A stretch of 64,000 nucleotides of DNA from a virus: the IMG/VR virus record IMGVR_UViG_3300009503_001360, positions 1 to 64,000 of that record; one strand, written 5' to 3'. The position numbers and the translations under genes were made by a program. Of the stretch, positions 33,371 to 41,497 are shown in pieces. The notes beneath the pieces were generated by a model. The model was not told the DNA's origin, did no database searches, and was given only the letters and a program-made list of their open reading frames with translations. Each line of letters begins with the position of its first letter. The stretch's first letter is position 1.

Positions 33371-35413
33371 ATGCCAGCCTCGAAAGATCTTGATTTACTC
33401 AGCAGCCCAGTTATGCGAGTGAAAGAATCGTTTCGTCGATTTCAAGAGCTCGGGGAGAGATATGACTCACCAGGGACTTACGGTTATATCGCATTGAATC
33501 TAACAAGTCGGGCTCTAGAGTCGGGAGATTTGATTTATACTACTTATTCTAACTTCACCGGGCAAGCTAAAGTCGTAGAGATTCAATATGCAGAGTCAAG
33601 TCCGTCTTCAGCTACGATTCGGCTTGCAGAAATTCAGGGTCAGTTCCATAAAGATGGCCAAGTCTACAAAGACTCGACTTTTGTTGGAGTGATAACGAGT
33701 GATGGAGTATTTAACAAAAATTTAGCTTGGTTTCTTACTTTAGTTGAGGAATTCAGAGAAGCTTCTTCACATCTTCTTTTTAGCCCGACAGGGATAATCT
33801 TCTGGATCTTTTACTGGGAAGCTGAGACGCTAGAGACTCTCGGAGTTCATAAAGCTCGAGCTTTAACAGATCAGAATAAAGATTTTGTAGTTTCTCCTAT
33901 ATACTCTTCTCAGAGTCCAGACGATCCTACTTTTTACAAACTAGAGCTAACTGTTAATGATACTACTGTAGAAGTTCCGCTTTCATCATTAGACTCGATT
34001 TTAGTTTATGACTCTGGCGAGCTCAAAGCTCGAGTCCCTTCTATAACAGCTTCAGCAGATTATACTGTAAGAGATTATGCTTCTGCGTTTAGAGCTATTA
34101 CAGATCTCATAAGCTTAACAGACCCTGATTTAGCTAAGCTCCTTGGTGCTCCTGGCTCTGCAGATTCTTTGCTTTTAGATGTTTTAGCATATCTATATGA
34201 CAGGCTTCAATTCTACGTTGATTTATCAAACTCTTCTTGGGATATAGAATCAGCTTCAGGCGAACTGCTAGATATTTTAGCTAGAAATCTGGGCTACGAG
34301 CCAGTTCCTCCTCTTCCATCTAAGCTTCGAATTTATGTCTCATTTCGCCCAGAATTTACTTCTCAAGTTGCCGCATATCTCTTAACAAAACTTCCTATGA
34401 CTGACTCTGAGAAGCTGACGCTTGTTGATGCTTATAATTCCCCAGATTTGAGCGTGAAGCTTTCAGCTCCAGCTTGGGCAGGGCTCGCTGAAGCTCTACC
34501 CAAAAAGATCACGCTAGAAGGCTTTTCTTTTTATCCGGAGTCTTCATCTGATGAACTGTCTAGAGAGCTCTCTGTATCTTTAACTTCTAGCCGAGCTTAT
34601 CGCGTGGTTGGTTCAGAGGTTCCCAGAGTCTATGTACAGAGAGTTCCAGTTTCAGAAGTTGTTCATATTGATTTAGCATTGAGCAAATCAAGAGAAGTTT
34701 CTCTACAATACGTCCCGGTTGATCCTTCGTCGATCAAGCTCTCCTCTCCAGAAAATTCTTTTGTGGAGTTCGTTTTAATCACTGGCGCTTCAGATCTAAT
34801 GGCAGCTTTCCACGATATAGCTCTGTCATATCAATCTGATCCTTCAAAGATCAAAGTTCCAGTCTTCGTTTCAATAAATCGAGCTGGGAAAGCAACTTTA
34901 ACTTTCTTAGCGCCTATCACTGGGTCTTTTGCTCCATCTTCTTTGGCAGTAGAGGTTTCTTACGCGACTCACGACGCAGAAAGAGCAAACGCTATGTTCC
35001 CAGAGGGTTCAGTTTTTGTTCCGATTGATTCACAAGGGCTATCGAGCTTGACCGTCTCTTATGGCAAGAGCAGAAAAGTAATCACGATGTCAGAATTACT
35101 GGACTCGGGATTTTGGTCAGCATCTCCCGTAGCTTATTGGAGGATCGATCCAGACTACTCAACTTATGGGGGCTATTCTGGCGATACCGATCAACTAGTT
35201 CGAGCAGCAATTCGAGAGTATGTTTCGGGAGTAAAAGCTTCTACTCTGTCTCCAGTGAAGTTCTTACAGAGAGCAGTAGTTGAAGAAGACTACGAGCTGC
35301 TTTTGAAGTCTTGGAATAAACAAAAGATTCTGGATGTAAAAGTCGTCCCTCGGGCTAGACAGATTAGATTAGTTATCCCGGAGAAAGAAAAACAAGAGGT
35401 TACGACGTCATAA
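33371..35413 (+). CDS. Baseplate wedge protein (gp6 / baseplate J-like)
   Basis: 680 residues (T4 gp6: 660). The central segment DYASAFRAITDLISLTDPDL then DSLLLDVLAYLYDRLQFYVD, followed by ELLDILARNLGYEP, is the gp6-type pattern (FdxI...W.DF...D.ll.llAY...N.y.). The C-terminus has VRAAIREYVSGVKAST, as in baseplate wedge proteins. Gp6 dimers join the wedges into a ring around the hub. No signal. The ATG lacks a strong ribosome site. It ends with a TAATG overlap onto the next gene. Confidence 0.82.
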   Translation: MPASKDLDLLSSPVMRVKESFRRFQELGERYDSPGTYGYIALNLTSRALESGDLIYTTYSNFTGQAKVVEIQYAESSPSSATIRLAEIQGQFHKDGQVYKDSTFVGVITSDGVFNKNLAWFLTLVEEFREASSHLLFSPTGIIFWIFYWEAETLETLGVHKARALTDQNKDFVVSPIYSSQSPDDPTFYKLELTVNDTTVEVPLSSLDSILVYDSGELKARVPSITASADYTVRDYASAFRAITDLISLTDPDLAKLLGAPGSADSLLLDVLAYLYDRLQFYVDLSNSSWDIESASGELLDILARNLGYEPVPPLPSKLRIYVSFRPEFTSQVAAYLLTKLPMTDSEKLTLVDAYNSPDLSVKLSAPAWAGLAEALPKKITLEGFSFYPESSSDELSRELSVSLTSSRAYRVVGSEVPRVYVQRVPVSEVVHIDLALSKSREVSLQYVPVDPSSIKLSSPENSFVEFVLITGASDLMAAFHDIALSYQSDPSKIKVPVFVSINRAGKATLTFLAPITGSFAPSSLAVEVSYATHDAERANAMFPEGSVFVPIDSQGLSSLTVSYGKSRKVITMSELLDSGFWSASPVAYWRIDPDYSTYGGYSGDTDQLVRAAIREYVSGVKASTLSPVKFLQRAVVEEDYELLLKSWNKQKILDVKVVPRARQIRLVIPEKEKQEVTTS

Positions 35414-36072
35414 TGCCACTGGCTTCTTCTGTCCAAGTCACAACTTTTCCTTTCTTCTTGGACGTCTATATAGTCCCGATCGGGACTAAATTAGTTAAGC
35501 TTCAAATCGGAGGCAAAGAAAAGAAGTTTTTTGTAAATGTTCCTTTTCAATTCAGCTCTTCAGACCCTTTAGCATCATCTATTTATGAGTATTTATCTAA
35601 ATATCGCTTAATGCATCAATATTTAAGAGTTTTATCGGCTACTTTAGTTCCTATTAGAATTCGAGGGAAGATCTATGCTGATGATCAAGATGCGTGTTTA
35701 GCAGCTTTAATGGATGCTCAGTCTCGGTTTCTGGACGAAGCTAAAATAGGGAAAGTTCCAGTGCCTTCTGACGCTTTCAAAGCTCTGACAGCTTCTAAAA
35801 AGTTTACAGCAGTATTTCAGTTAGATTGGACGGAAGTTTTAGCTGAAGTTGCTCAACTGTCAAAGCGCTCGGATCTTGACTCTTGCTTTGCGTTTTTTAC
35901 GATTTTAGATGCAAATGATGCTCTGACTGTTACTATCAAGCCTCTGTCTGAAGCTGCAGCAGCAGAAGATACGACTCAGATGCGAGAGCTGCCAGTACTC
36001 TTCGAAATTCCGCTTGAGAGCGCTGAAGGACTCGTAATTCCGCCATCAGAACCACAACAATCGACGGAGTAG
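35413..36072 (+). CDS. Baseplate-associated protein (weak baseplate J-like)
   Basis: 219 residues. The segment RVLSATLVPIRIRGKIYADD, followed by a helix and a VPVPSDAFKAL turn, loosely resembles the C-terminal part of J-like baseplate proteins, but the match is weak. It is translationally coupled to the gp6-like gene (TAATG). The acidic, Pro/Gln-rich C-terminus looks flexible. A wedge component is the best guess. Confidence 0.5.
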   Translation: MPLASSVQVTTFPFFLDVYIVPIGTKLVKLQIGGKEKKFFVNVPFQFSSSDPLASSIYEYLSKYRLMHQYLRVLSATLVPIRIRGKIYADDQDACLAALMDAQSRFLDEAKIGKVPVPSDAFKALTASKKFTAVFQLDWTEVLAEVAQLSKRSDLDSCFAFFTILDANDALTVTIKPLSEAAAAEDTTQMRELPVLFEIPLESAEGLVIPPSEPQQSTE

Positions 36073-36118
36073 TCGAGTCTACTCTCCAGAAGACTATCCT
36101 TACTTTTGAGGAGGCAGT

Positions 36119-37024
36119 TTGCAAAAGTTAGTTGTCATAGGAAATGCGTTGTCGGGACTTACTTGGCTTTGGAGAGTAAGTCGCCAGTACCCTGATGTTC
36201 TTAAATCTAGAAAAATTCAAGTCTTCGGAAAGCCATTTGTTCCGACAACTTATGCGCCTCTGGTCTCAGATGGCGTCTTTCAATTTCTTCTGAGCCAAGG
36301 GCTCGATTCTGTTAAGCTTCGCAAGCTCAAATATACCTATTGGGACGGCAAGCAGTTTATATCGGCTAAAGAAGGGAAAGAAGCATATCTAAAGAAGTTT
36401 CCTTCAAACGCTGATACTTCTCTCCGTGGCTCGGCAGTGGTTAAAAGAGAAGGTGACTTCATCTTAGCTGACGATTCTTTGTTCGTAGCATTAGAGAGAT
36501 TCCGGAGCGAATTAAAAGACTGTTTCAACGCGGAGTTTATCCCTAGAGTTCTTCTATCAAAAGCTGACTGGGAAGAGATCACTGAGGACTCAGACTTGAT
36601 AGTCTGGGCGACTGCTATTCGGAGCTTATTTGAATGGTTATGTGATGAAGATCGTTGGTTTAAAGAAATTTTAGACGAAATTGATAGAGCATTACTTCCT
36701 ATAACAGTTGTGGGAACTGAAGGGCTGGAGAGCGAATGTTTGAGCCTCTTCGAGACCGAGTATGATTATATTTACGATGCTAGAGAAGCTTCTCGGTATT
36801 ATCGATTCTGGCCGCAGTATAAAGCAGCTGAAATCAGGCCCGAGACGCAATCGCTTTCTGATAAAGTTTTGTTTAAAGGAGACAAAAATTTATTCGAGCT
36901 CTGGCTGAAACCTTTTATATGGAGAGATAAGCGAGTGATCCCATTCGCTCGTGGAGCGTTAATCGCTCAAATAGTATGGCGAGATCTTTTTGAAATTGAT
37001 CTCGGGCTCTACGAAGGAGGATAA
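36119..37024 (+). CDS. FAD-dependent oxidoreductase (amine oxidase / UDP-galactopyranose mutase-like)
   Basis: 301 residues. The N-terminus KLVVIGNALSGLTWLWRV is a Rossmann dinucleotide-binding turn of the GxGLSGLT type used by amine oxidases and UDP-galactopyranose mutases, here with GN in place of GA. The end (PFARGALIAQIVWRDLFE) fits the second FAD-contact region. A segment YDYIYDAREASRYYRFWP resembles the central part of the mutase-like family. TTG start with GAGGAGG (36109-36115). It is followed directly by the ThyX-like gene, another FAD enzyme family, and the two are probably co-translated. Substrate unknown. A role in base or sugar modification is inference. Confidence 0.65.
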   Translation: MQKLVVIGNALSGLTWLWRVSRQYPDVLKSRKIQVFGKPFVPTTYAPLVSDGVFQFLLSQGLDSVKLRKLKYTYWDGKQFISAKEGKEAYLKKFPSNADTSLRGSAVVKREGDFILADDSLFVALERFRSELKDCFNAEFIPRVLLSKADWEEITEDSDLIVWATAIRSLFEWLCDEDRWFKEILDEIDRALLPITVVGTEGLESECLSLFETEYDYIYDAREASRYYRFWPQYKAAEIRPETQSLSDKVLFKGDKNLFELWLKPFIWRDKRVIPFARGALIAQIVWRDLFEIDLGLYEGG

Positions 37025-37025
37025 C

Positions 37026-39179
37026 TTGAGAGAAGATATTAAAAAAGAGAGACATAAGCTTGGATCTTTGCCCTTCGGAGACTGGCTAGATGAGAAATTA
37101 AAGCCGACTGAAGTTCGCTTAATACGAGGGGCTTCGAAACTCGAGCTAGAGTGCATCTCAAGGCCAGAAGATACTTTTTATCGAGGCATGTTTGATATGG
37201 CTCTAGCAACTTGGGGGACTAATGAATTCCCTAATAAGTGGAATCAGTCAGACCCTCTTACTCGATTCAAAGTGATCTGGGACGTTTTACACGGGAAAGT
37301 AGGAGGACATGCTTTAGAATCGCCTTCTTGGTCATTTATTGTTAGAGGAATGCCCAGGCACGGGTTCTGTGTAGCTCCAGGGACTCTGATTCAGCTTGCT
37401 TCTGGCGCAGTAAAGCCCATTGAAGAAGTCACTAGAGGAGAGAAAGTTCTAACTGTAGAGGGCTTTCAAGCAGTTGAAGAAACTCTATATAGAGATGTTA
37501 AAGAAGAGCCGATGATAAAAATATCTCTTTTTGGAGTTCCCCAAGCTCCGATCTTTGTGACTTCTGATCACTCAGTTCTGGCTTTCCGTCCGAAGCTTAG
37601 AACGATCGAAGAGCTGATATCTGCTGATCAGAGTGATTTCGACTGGATTCCAGCAAAAGATATTCGACCGGGCGATTATCTAGCTCAGCGACTCCCAGAT
37701 TTTCCCGAAGAAGATATTCAGATTGACTTCTCAAGATACGAATCGCCGACAATTGGAAGAAATCAATACGGAATAACACATCACGCAGTTAGATTTGATG
37801 ATAAAGATCGTCTGGGAAAGCGGACGATCGATGAAGATCTGTGCAGAATAATTGGATGGTATCTAGCTGAAGGATGGGTGCCTAAAACTTCCCGTAAGAG
37901 ACAACGCGTTTGTTTCTCTCTAGGGCGCTCGGATTTATATGCTCAAAAGTTAAAAGACTCCGTCTTAAAAGTTTTCCCTTCAGACGCTAGATTCCCTGTA
38001 AATGCTTTGACTAAAAAGCTCTCTCATGGGTTTGAGATCCAAAATAACGCTTTTGCGAAGTTCTTAAGTGAACAATTCGGACGGACTGAGATAGAGAAAC
38101 GCCTCCCTTCTTGGGTATATTCTTTGAAGAAGCCTCTAGCTAAAGTTCTTTTAGAAGCATATCTCGAAGGCGATGGCTGGAAGTCTAAACACGGATGGAA
38201 AGCTTGCAGCATTTCACTCGAACTTATCTTGGGAATGAAGACTCTGGCGGAAAAGCTTGGTTTATCTACTCGGTTTAGAATACTCCGAGCTCAAGCGTCA
38301 AAGAGATATAGAAACCCGCATGATCAAGGTTGGTTAATATTGCATGATACTACTGAAGATCTAAATGAAGTACCCAATCTTTATCCAGCGCAAAAGAAAG
38401 TAATTCGAGTCGGAGACTTCTTGCTTCGTCTTGTTAGGAAGACTGAACAAGTCTTATATACTGGGCGAGTTTTTAATTTAGAAGTTCCAAGAGGGAATAG
38501 CTATACAACTCTCGGCGCGACGATTCATAACTGCCAAGATCGTACTTCGCGAGTGGGTAGTGTTTTTGGGAGTTCTGGATGTAGGGACAATGCGAGAGGA
38601 CTCGATTGCGATTTTATTTTATACCCCAGCTTGTATGATGATCCAGAGATTCGAAAGAAGCTTGAGAAACATTTTAAAGAAGTTCGAAAGCTGTATCATT
38701 GGCTAATCACAAAGAAGCTGCTCTCGTACCAAGATGCAAGAAGCATACTCCCGATGTCATATCATCATCCCTATACAGTTCAGAGAAATCTTCGAGCTTG
38801 GTTAGCATTTTTCTCTGGAAGAGCCTGTTTCGGCGAAGAATTCGCTATAAATTCTATGTCGTGGCGACTCCGTCAGTTTATGATCGATGAGGGATGGTAT
38901 ATGATAGCAGATGTGATGAGACCAAGATGCGATTATGCTAAGAAATGCTTATCGACGAACCCTTATTATGCAGCACTTTTCCAGGGCTGTGGAAGATGGC
39001 CTATGCCAGAAGAAAGTAAAGATGCTGCATCTTTTCCTTTCCCAAATACTAGTAAGAGGATCCAAGAAGAATGTCTGGGGTTTAAAATCCCTGCGCCAAA
39101 CGAGTATCTAGACATTACTCGAGATGAAGCAGGATTTGAGAAAATAAGCAAGAAAGAAAAAGAAGTTTTCTGCAGTTAA
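37026..39179 (+). CDS. ThyX-like flavin-dependent thymidylate synthase homologue containing an intein
   Basis: The precursor is 717 residues. After removal of a 388-residue intein, a 329-residue protein remains. In the spliced form, GHALESPSWSFIVRGMPRHGF joins CQDRTSRVGSVFGSS, matching the ThyX pattern GH.S..EHxxFTF.i.GxSR...HQ..RHR..S. Later, ARSILPMSYHH and NLRAWLAFFSGRAC...AINSMSWRLRQF match the second conserved ThyX block. The signature RHRxxS appears as TSRVGS, so it is altered. Authentic ThyX makes dTMP from dUMP with FAD. This divergent copy could have another pyrimidine substrate. The start is TTG 37026, five bases after AAGGAGG (37014-37020). The longer frame at 36990 lacks such a site. 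Confidence 0.72.
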   Translation: MREDIKKERHKLGSLPFGDWLDEKLKPTEVRLIRGASKLELECISRPEDTFYRGMFDMALATWGTNEFPNKWNQSDPLTRFKVIWDVLHGKVGGHALESPSWSFIVRGMPRHGFCVAPGTLIQLASGAVKPIEEVTRGEKVLTVEGFQAVEETLYRDVKEEPMIKISLFGVPQAPIFVTSDHSVLAFRPKLRTIEELISADQSDFDWIPAKDIRPGDYLAQRLPDFPEEDIQIDFSRYESPTIGRNQYGITHHAVRFDDKDRLGKRTIDEDLCRIIGWYLAEGWVPKTSRKRQRVCFSLGRSDLYAQKLKDSVLKVFPSDARFPVNALTKKLSHGFEIQNNAFAKFLSEQFGRTEIEKRLPSWVYSLKKPLAKVLLEAYLEGDGWKSKHGWKACSISLELILGMKTLAEKLGLSTRFRILRAQASKRYRNPHDQGWLILHDTTEDLNEVPNLYPAQKKVIRVGDFLLRLVRKTEQVLYTGRVFNLEVPRGNSYTTLGATIHNCQDRTSRVGSVFGSSGCRDNARGLDCDFILYPSLYDDPEIRKKLEKHFKEVRKLYHWLITKKLLSYQDARSILPMSYHHPYTVQRNLRAWLAFFSGRACFGEEFAINSMSWRLRQFMIDEGWYMIADVMRPRCDYAKKCLSTNPYYAALFQGCGRWPMPEESKDAASFPFPNTSKRIQEECLGFKIPAPNEYLDITRDEAGFEKISKKEKEVFCS
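37368..38531 (+). mobile_element. Intein with LAGLIDADG homing endonuclease inside the ThyX-like gene
   Basis: 388-residue intein. First residue Cys in CVAPGTLIQLASGAV (splicing block A). VTSDHSVLAF supplies the block B T/SxxH. CRIIGWYLAEGW and LLEAYLEGDGW are the two LAGLIDADG helices. FNLEVPRGNSYTTLG and ATIHN at the end are blocks F and G. The next residue is Cys+1. All splicing residues and both endonuclease aspartate/glutamate positions are present, so both activities look intact. It enters just beside the substrate-binding signature of the host protein, as inteins usually do. Confidence 0.9.
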
Positions 39180-39198
39180 AGTTTCAAGGAGGCAAGAA

Positions 39199-39591
39199 AT
39201 GCCATATTATTATCCAAACAGAAGAGGTAACCAGCTTCCGCTGGATTCAAGTCAGCAGCAAGGTGCTCAGCACCAGTCTGATATAACTTGGGTTGCTAGA
39301 ATCCCTAAGAACTTCAGGCAGTACTTAGCAATAGGAACAAGGTCTTATAAAGGGCAGATTTATATCTGTCTAGCAGTAGTTGATCAAGCAACAGATAGAA
39401 TCAGACGAATGATAAATCTGACGCCTCAGCAGGCTCTGGACGTAAGCACAGCGTTGTCAAGGACAGCAAGCAGCTTCCCTGCTCAGGGCTCTCAACAGCC
39501 AGTCCCTCCAGCTTCTCCCGTCACACAAGCTCCGCAAAATCCCCCAGCTCAGCAATCTGGCTCGCCTGGAGGATCTTATGGAAGATTCTGA
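39199..39591 (+). CDS. Hypothetical protein with Pro/Gln-rich tail
   Basis: 130 residues. The central 65-residue beta/alpha domain (ITWVARIPKNFRQYLAIGTR, then LTPQQALDVSTALSRTA) is flanked by Gln-rich ends and a C-terminal Pro/Gln/Gly-rich tail. A small nucleic-acid-binding domain of the PC4/SSB kind is conceivable, but the acidic tip of an SSB is absent. AAGGAGG precedes the ATG. Confidence 0.5.
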   Translation: MPYYYPNRRGNQLPLDSSQQQGAQHQSDITWVARIPKNFRQYLAIGTRSYKGQIYICLAVVDQATDRIRRMINLTPQQALDVSTALSRTASSFPAQGSQQPVPPASPVTQAPQNPPAQQSGSPGGSYGRF

Positions 39592-40162
39592 AGCCACTTT
39601 TGAAGATGTAAAAAAGCTCCTTGAAAAGGCTGCTTCTCTGCCTTTGCTAGAGAAAGAGAGCGTTTATCGAGTCGATGAGCATGCTTTTGCTCCTTTAGTG
39701 TTCGAGATTCACTCTAGTAACTTCAATCAAGAATTCAAAACTCTAGCTCGTCTCTTAGAGCCATACTCTTTCCGATCTCATTTTAATGCAGAACTAGTCC
39801 AGTATCGGGCTTTCATTGCTCTCTTATCTGCCCAGATCGAAACTCTTAAATACTTCTTCGGACAGATAGGAAGAAAATTAGTAGTAGCGCGCCCTGATGA
39901 ATGTATATCTTTGATTCAGATCTCGTATGACGACGCAATAGCAGTGACTTCAGCTCATCTCCGGTCTTCTTCTTTAGAGCTCTTTGCTTCAGATCTCTTA
40001 TTCTTGTTTTCTGTCCCTCATCTTCTGGACTTAAAGAGCTCTATCTGGGTTTATCAGATTTCTGTTAATAATCTTCATCGAGGGGTACGAGCAGCTCTTC
40101 CAAAGGAGCAGCCAAAGGCTTTTTCCATAAAAGACTTCGAAAAAGCAAAGAAGCAAAAGTGA
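39578..40162 (+). CDS. Hypothetical protein
   Basis: 194 residues, largely helical with a basic C-terminus (IKDFEKAKKQK). It overlaps the previous gene by 14 bases, with GGAGG inside the preceding gene's end. No known domain recognised. Confidence 0.5.
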   Translation: MEDSEATFEDVKKLLEKAASLPLLEKESVYRVDEHAFAPLVFEIHSSNFNQEFKTLARLLEPYSFRSHFNAELVQYRAFIALLSAQIETLKYFFGQIGRKLVVARPDECISLIQISYDDAIAVTSAHLRSSSLELFASDLLFLFSVPHLLDLKSSIWVYQISVNNLHRGVRAALPKEQPKAFSIKDFEKAKKQK

Positions 40163-40203
40163 GTTAGCAAGTCTCTACTGCGGCGATCTTAAAATCAATA
40201 GAA

Positions 40204-40437
40204 ATGGGAAAAACGTCTTGGGCTGAAGAAAATGGCTTGTTTAAGTGGGGAGCAGCAGTCTATCTGCGTCCCGGAGAGACTCAAGAGCATTTGCTCAAAA
40301 GGTTTAGCAAAAAAGTCTGGAAGCTCGGAATTCTTAAAGCCGTGCATGCGAAAGAATATTATCAAAAGCCCTCTGAAAAAAGAAAGCAGAAGCAATTTCG
40401 AGCGAGGAAAAGAGCAGAAGCTCTGTTAAATGGATGA
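40204..40437 (+). CDS. Ribosomal protein bS21 homologue
   Basis: 77 residues. AAVYLRPGETQEHLLKRFSK followed by GILKAVHAKEYYQKPSEKRK and KQFRARKRAEALL reproduces the full bS21 pattern (V.V...E..E..LRRFKR...K.GIL.E.R.R.YYEKPSERRKRK...A.KR), including the basic tail. bS21 sits on the 30S platform near the anti-Shine-Dalgarno end of 16S rRNA. Phage copies are thought to replace host bS21 and steer translation to phage mRNA. The start has no clear Shine-Dalgarno. The gene overlaps the next by ATGA. Confidence 0.88.
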   Translation: MGKTSWAEENGLFKWGAAVYLRPGETQEHLLKRFSKKVWKLGILKAVHAKEYYQKPSEKRKQKQFRARKRAEALLNG

Positions 40438-40775
40438 AAAAGACTCTATATCCATACAAGCAGAAGACTGCGGGAGAATTTTTTACTAAGTCGTTAGTGA
40501 TCTTACTAACGGGCGAAGACTTGGTGCTACTCAGGGAGTCTTTGGGCTATAAGTCGATTTTTTCTAGAACGGAAGTAGCTGCTTGGCTCCAAGCTAATTG
40601 GAGTAGAGTATGGGGATTTTCAGCTCTTGGAGAAGCTAAAATTACAGCTCTTAAGTCTGATGATCCCACTGTTCAAGAATTTAGAATCGATATTGAGCTG
40701 CCTGAAGACTCCCCATTTAGATCACCCGAGACAGAAACTACTATAAAAGTAAAAGTTCCAGTCGAAGTCGAGTAA
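40434..40775 (+). CDS. Hypothetical small protein
   Basis: 113 residues, mixed alpha then beta, with an acidic C-terminus. ATGA overlap with the bS21 gene means it is probably translated by re-initiation. Family not recognised. Confidence 0.5.
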   Translation: MKKTLYPYKQKTAGEFFTKSLVILLTGEDLVLLRESLGYKSIFSRTEVAAWLQANWSRVWGFSALGEAKITALKSDDPTVQEFRIDIELPEDSPFRSPETETTIKVKVPVEVE

Positions 40776-40781
40776 GGTTCT

Positions 40782-41495
40782 ATGCCTTCTACTAAAGATC
40801 AAGTTCTAAACATCAAGAAGCCCCGAGGACCCAAGAAAGACTGGTGGCTCAAGAACCGTGAAGATTACTGGAATTTATGGCTGATAAACAGCGCTCTGTT
40901 ATGGGGAGTAACAATAAGATACTATCTTCTCTGCGCTCGATTTAACCTGGGAAGACTTGTTTCTCCTACTCCAACCGAAAAAGAAAACTTAGATCTACCG
41001 ACGTCTCCTCGAGAGTTCTTCAGAGAGGAGTTTGTAGCTGGCTCGATCAAAGAAGAAAAAGAAGCAAATGTCCCTTCTAAGTTCTGGGTGTTTGAGACAA
41101 AAGCTTTCTATCGAGAGGAGCCGACTAGCTTGGAGCTAGCGGTCTTTGGGATCAGTGAGAAAAGAAATCTCTTGATAGGGATCCCTCTTGATTCTTGGAG
41201 AGCAGATGCTAAGCAAGTGATTGATCAAAACAGCTCTTTTTTTAGAGATCCTTTCATGCCTTTACCTTTAGATTTCGTAGAAGTTCAGCCCTTTGGCTAC
41301 TTAGACTCGAGTTTTGAGGATGTTACTCGAGAGTCACAATACTATGCTTATTATCCGGGAAGCAGATTTTATAGAATAACAGAAGCTCTTCCCGTGGCTG
41401 GGACGCTTGTTGGACCCTCTTTAGGATGTGTTCTGACAGCAGTTTTTGATCTTGAACATAGAAAGCTCTTAACTCTCAACAGAGTGCCAGATTAA
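40782..41495 (+). CDS. Hypothetical protein
   Basis: 237 residues, with a basic start (MPSTKDQVLNIKKPRGPKKD), aromatic-rich, mixed structure. It lies 6 bases after its neighbour and 2 before the next gene. First of a run of probable baseplate, fibre or adhesin genes (40782-46751). No specific domain seen. Confidence 0.5.
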   Translation: MPSTKDQVLNIKKPRGPKKDWWLKNREDYWNLWLINSALLWGVTIRYYLLCARFNLGRLVSPTPTEKENLDLPTSPREFFREEFVAGSIKEEKEANVPSKFWVFETKAFYREEPTSLELAVFGISEKRNLLIGIPLDSWRADAKQVIDQNSSFFRDPFMPLPLDFVEVQPFGYLDSSFEDVTRESQYYAYYPGSRFYRITEALPVAGTLVGPSLGCVLTAVFDLEHRKLLTLNRVPD

Positions 41496-41497
41496 CT

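Noticed and set aside
36990-37025. Longer N-terminus of the ThyX-like precursor from TTG 36990
   Set aside because: It overlaps the FAD gene in another frame without a ribosome site, whereas TTG 37026 has AAGGAGG at optimal spacing.
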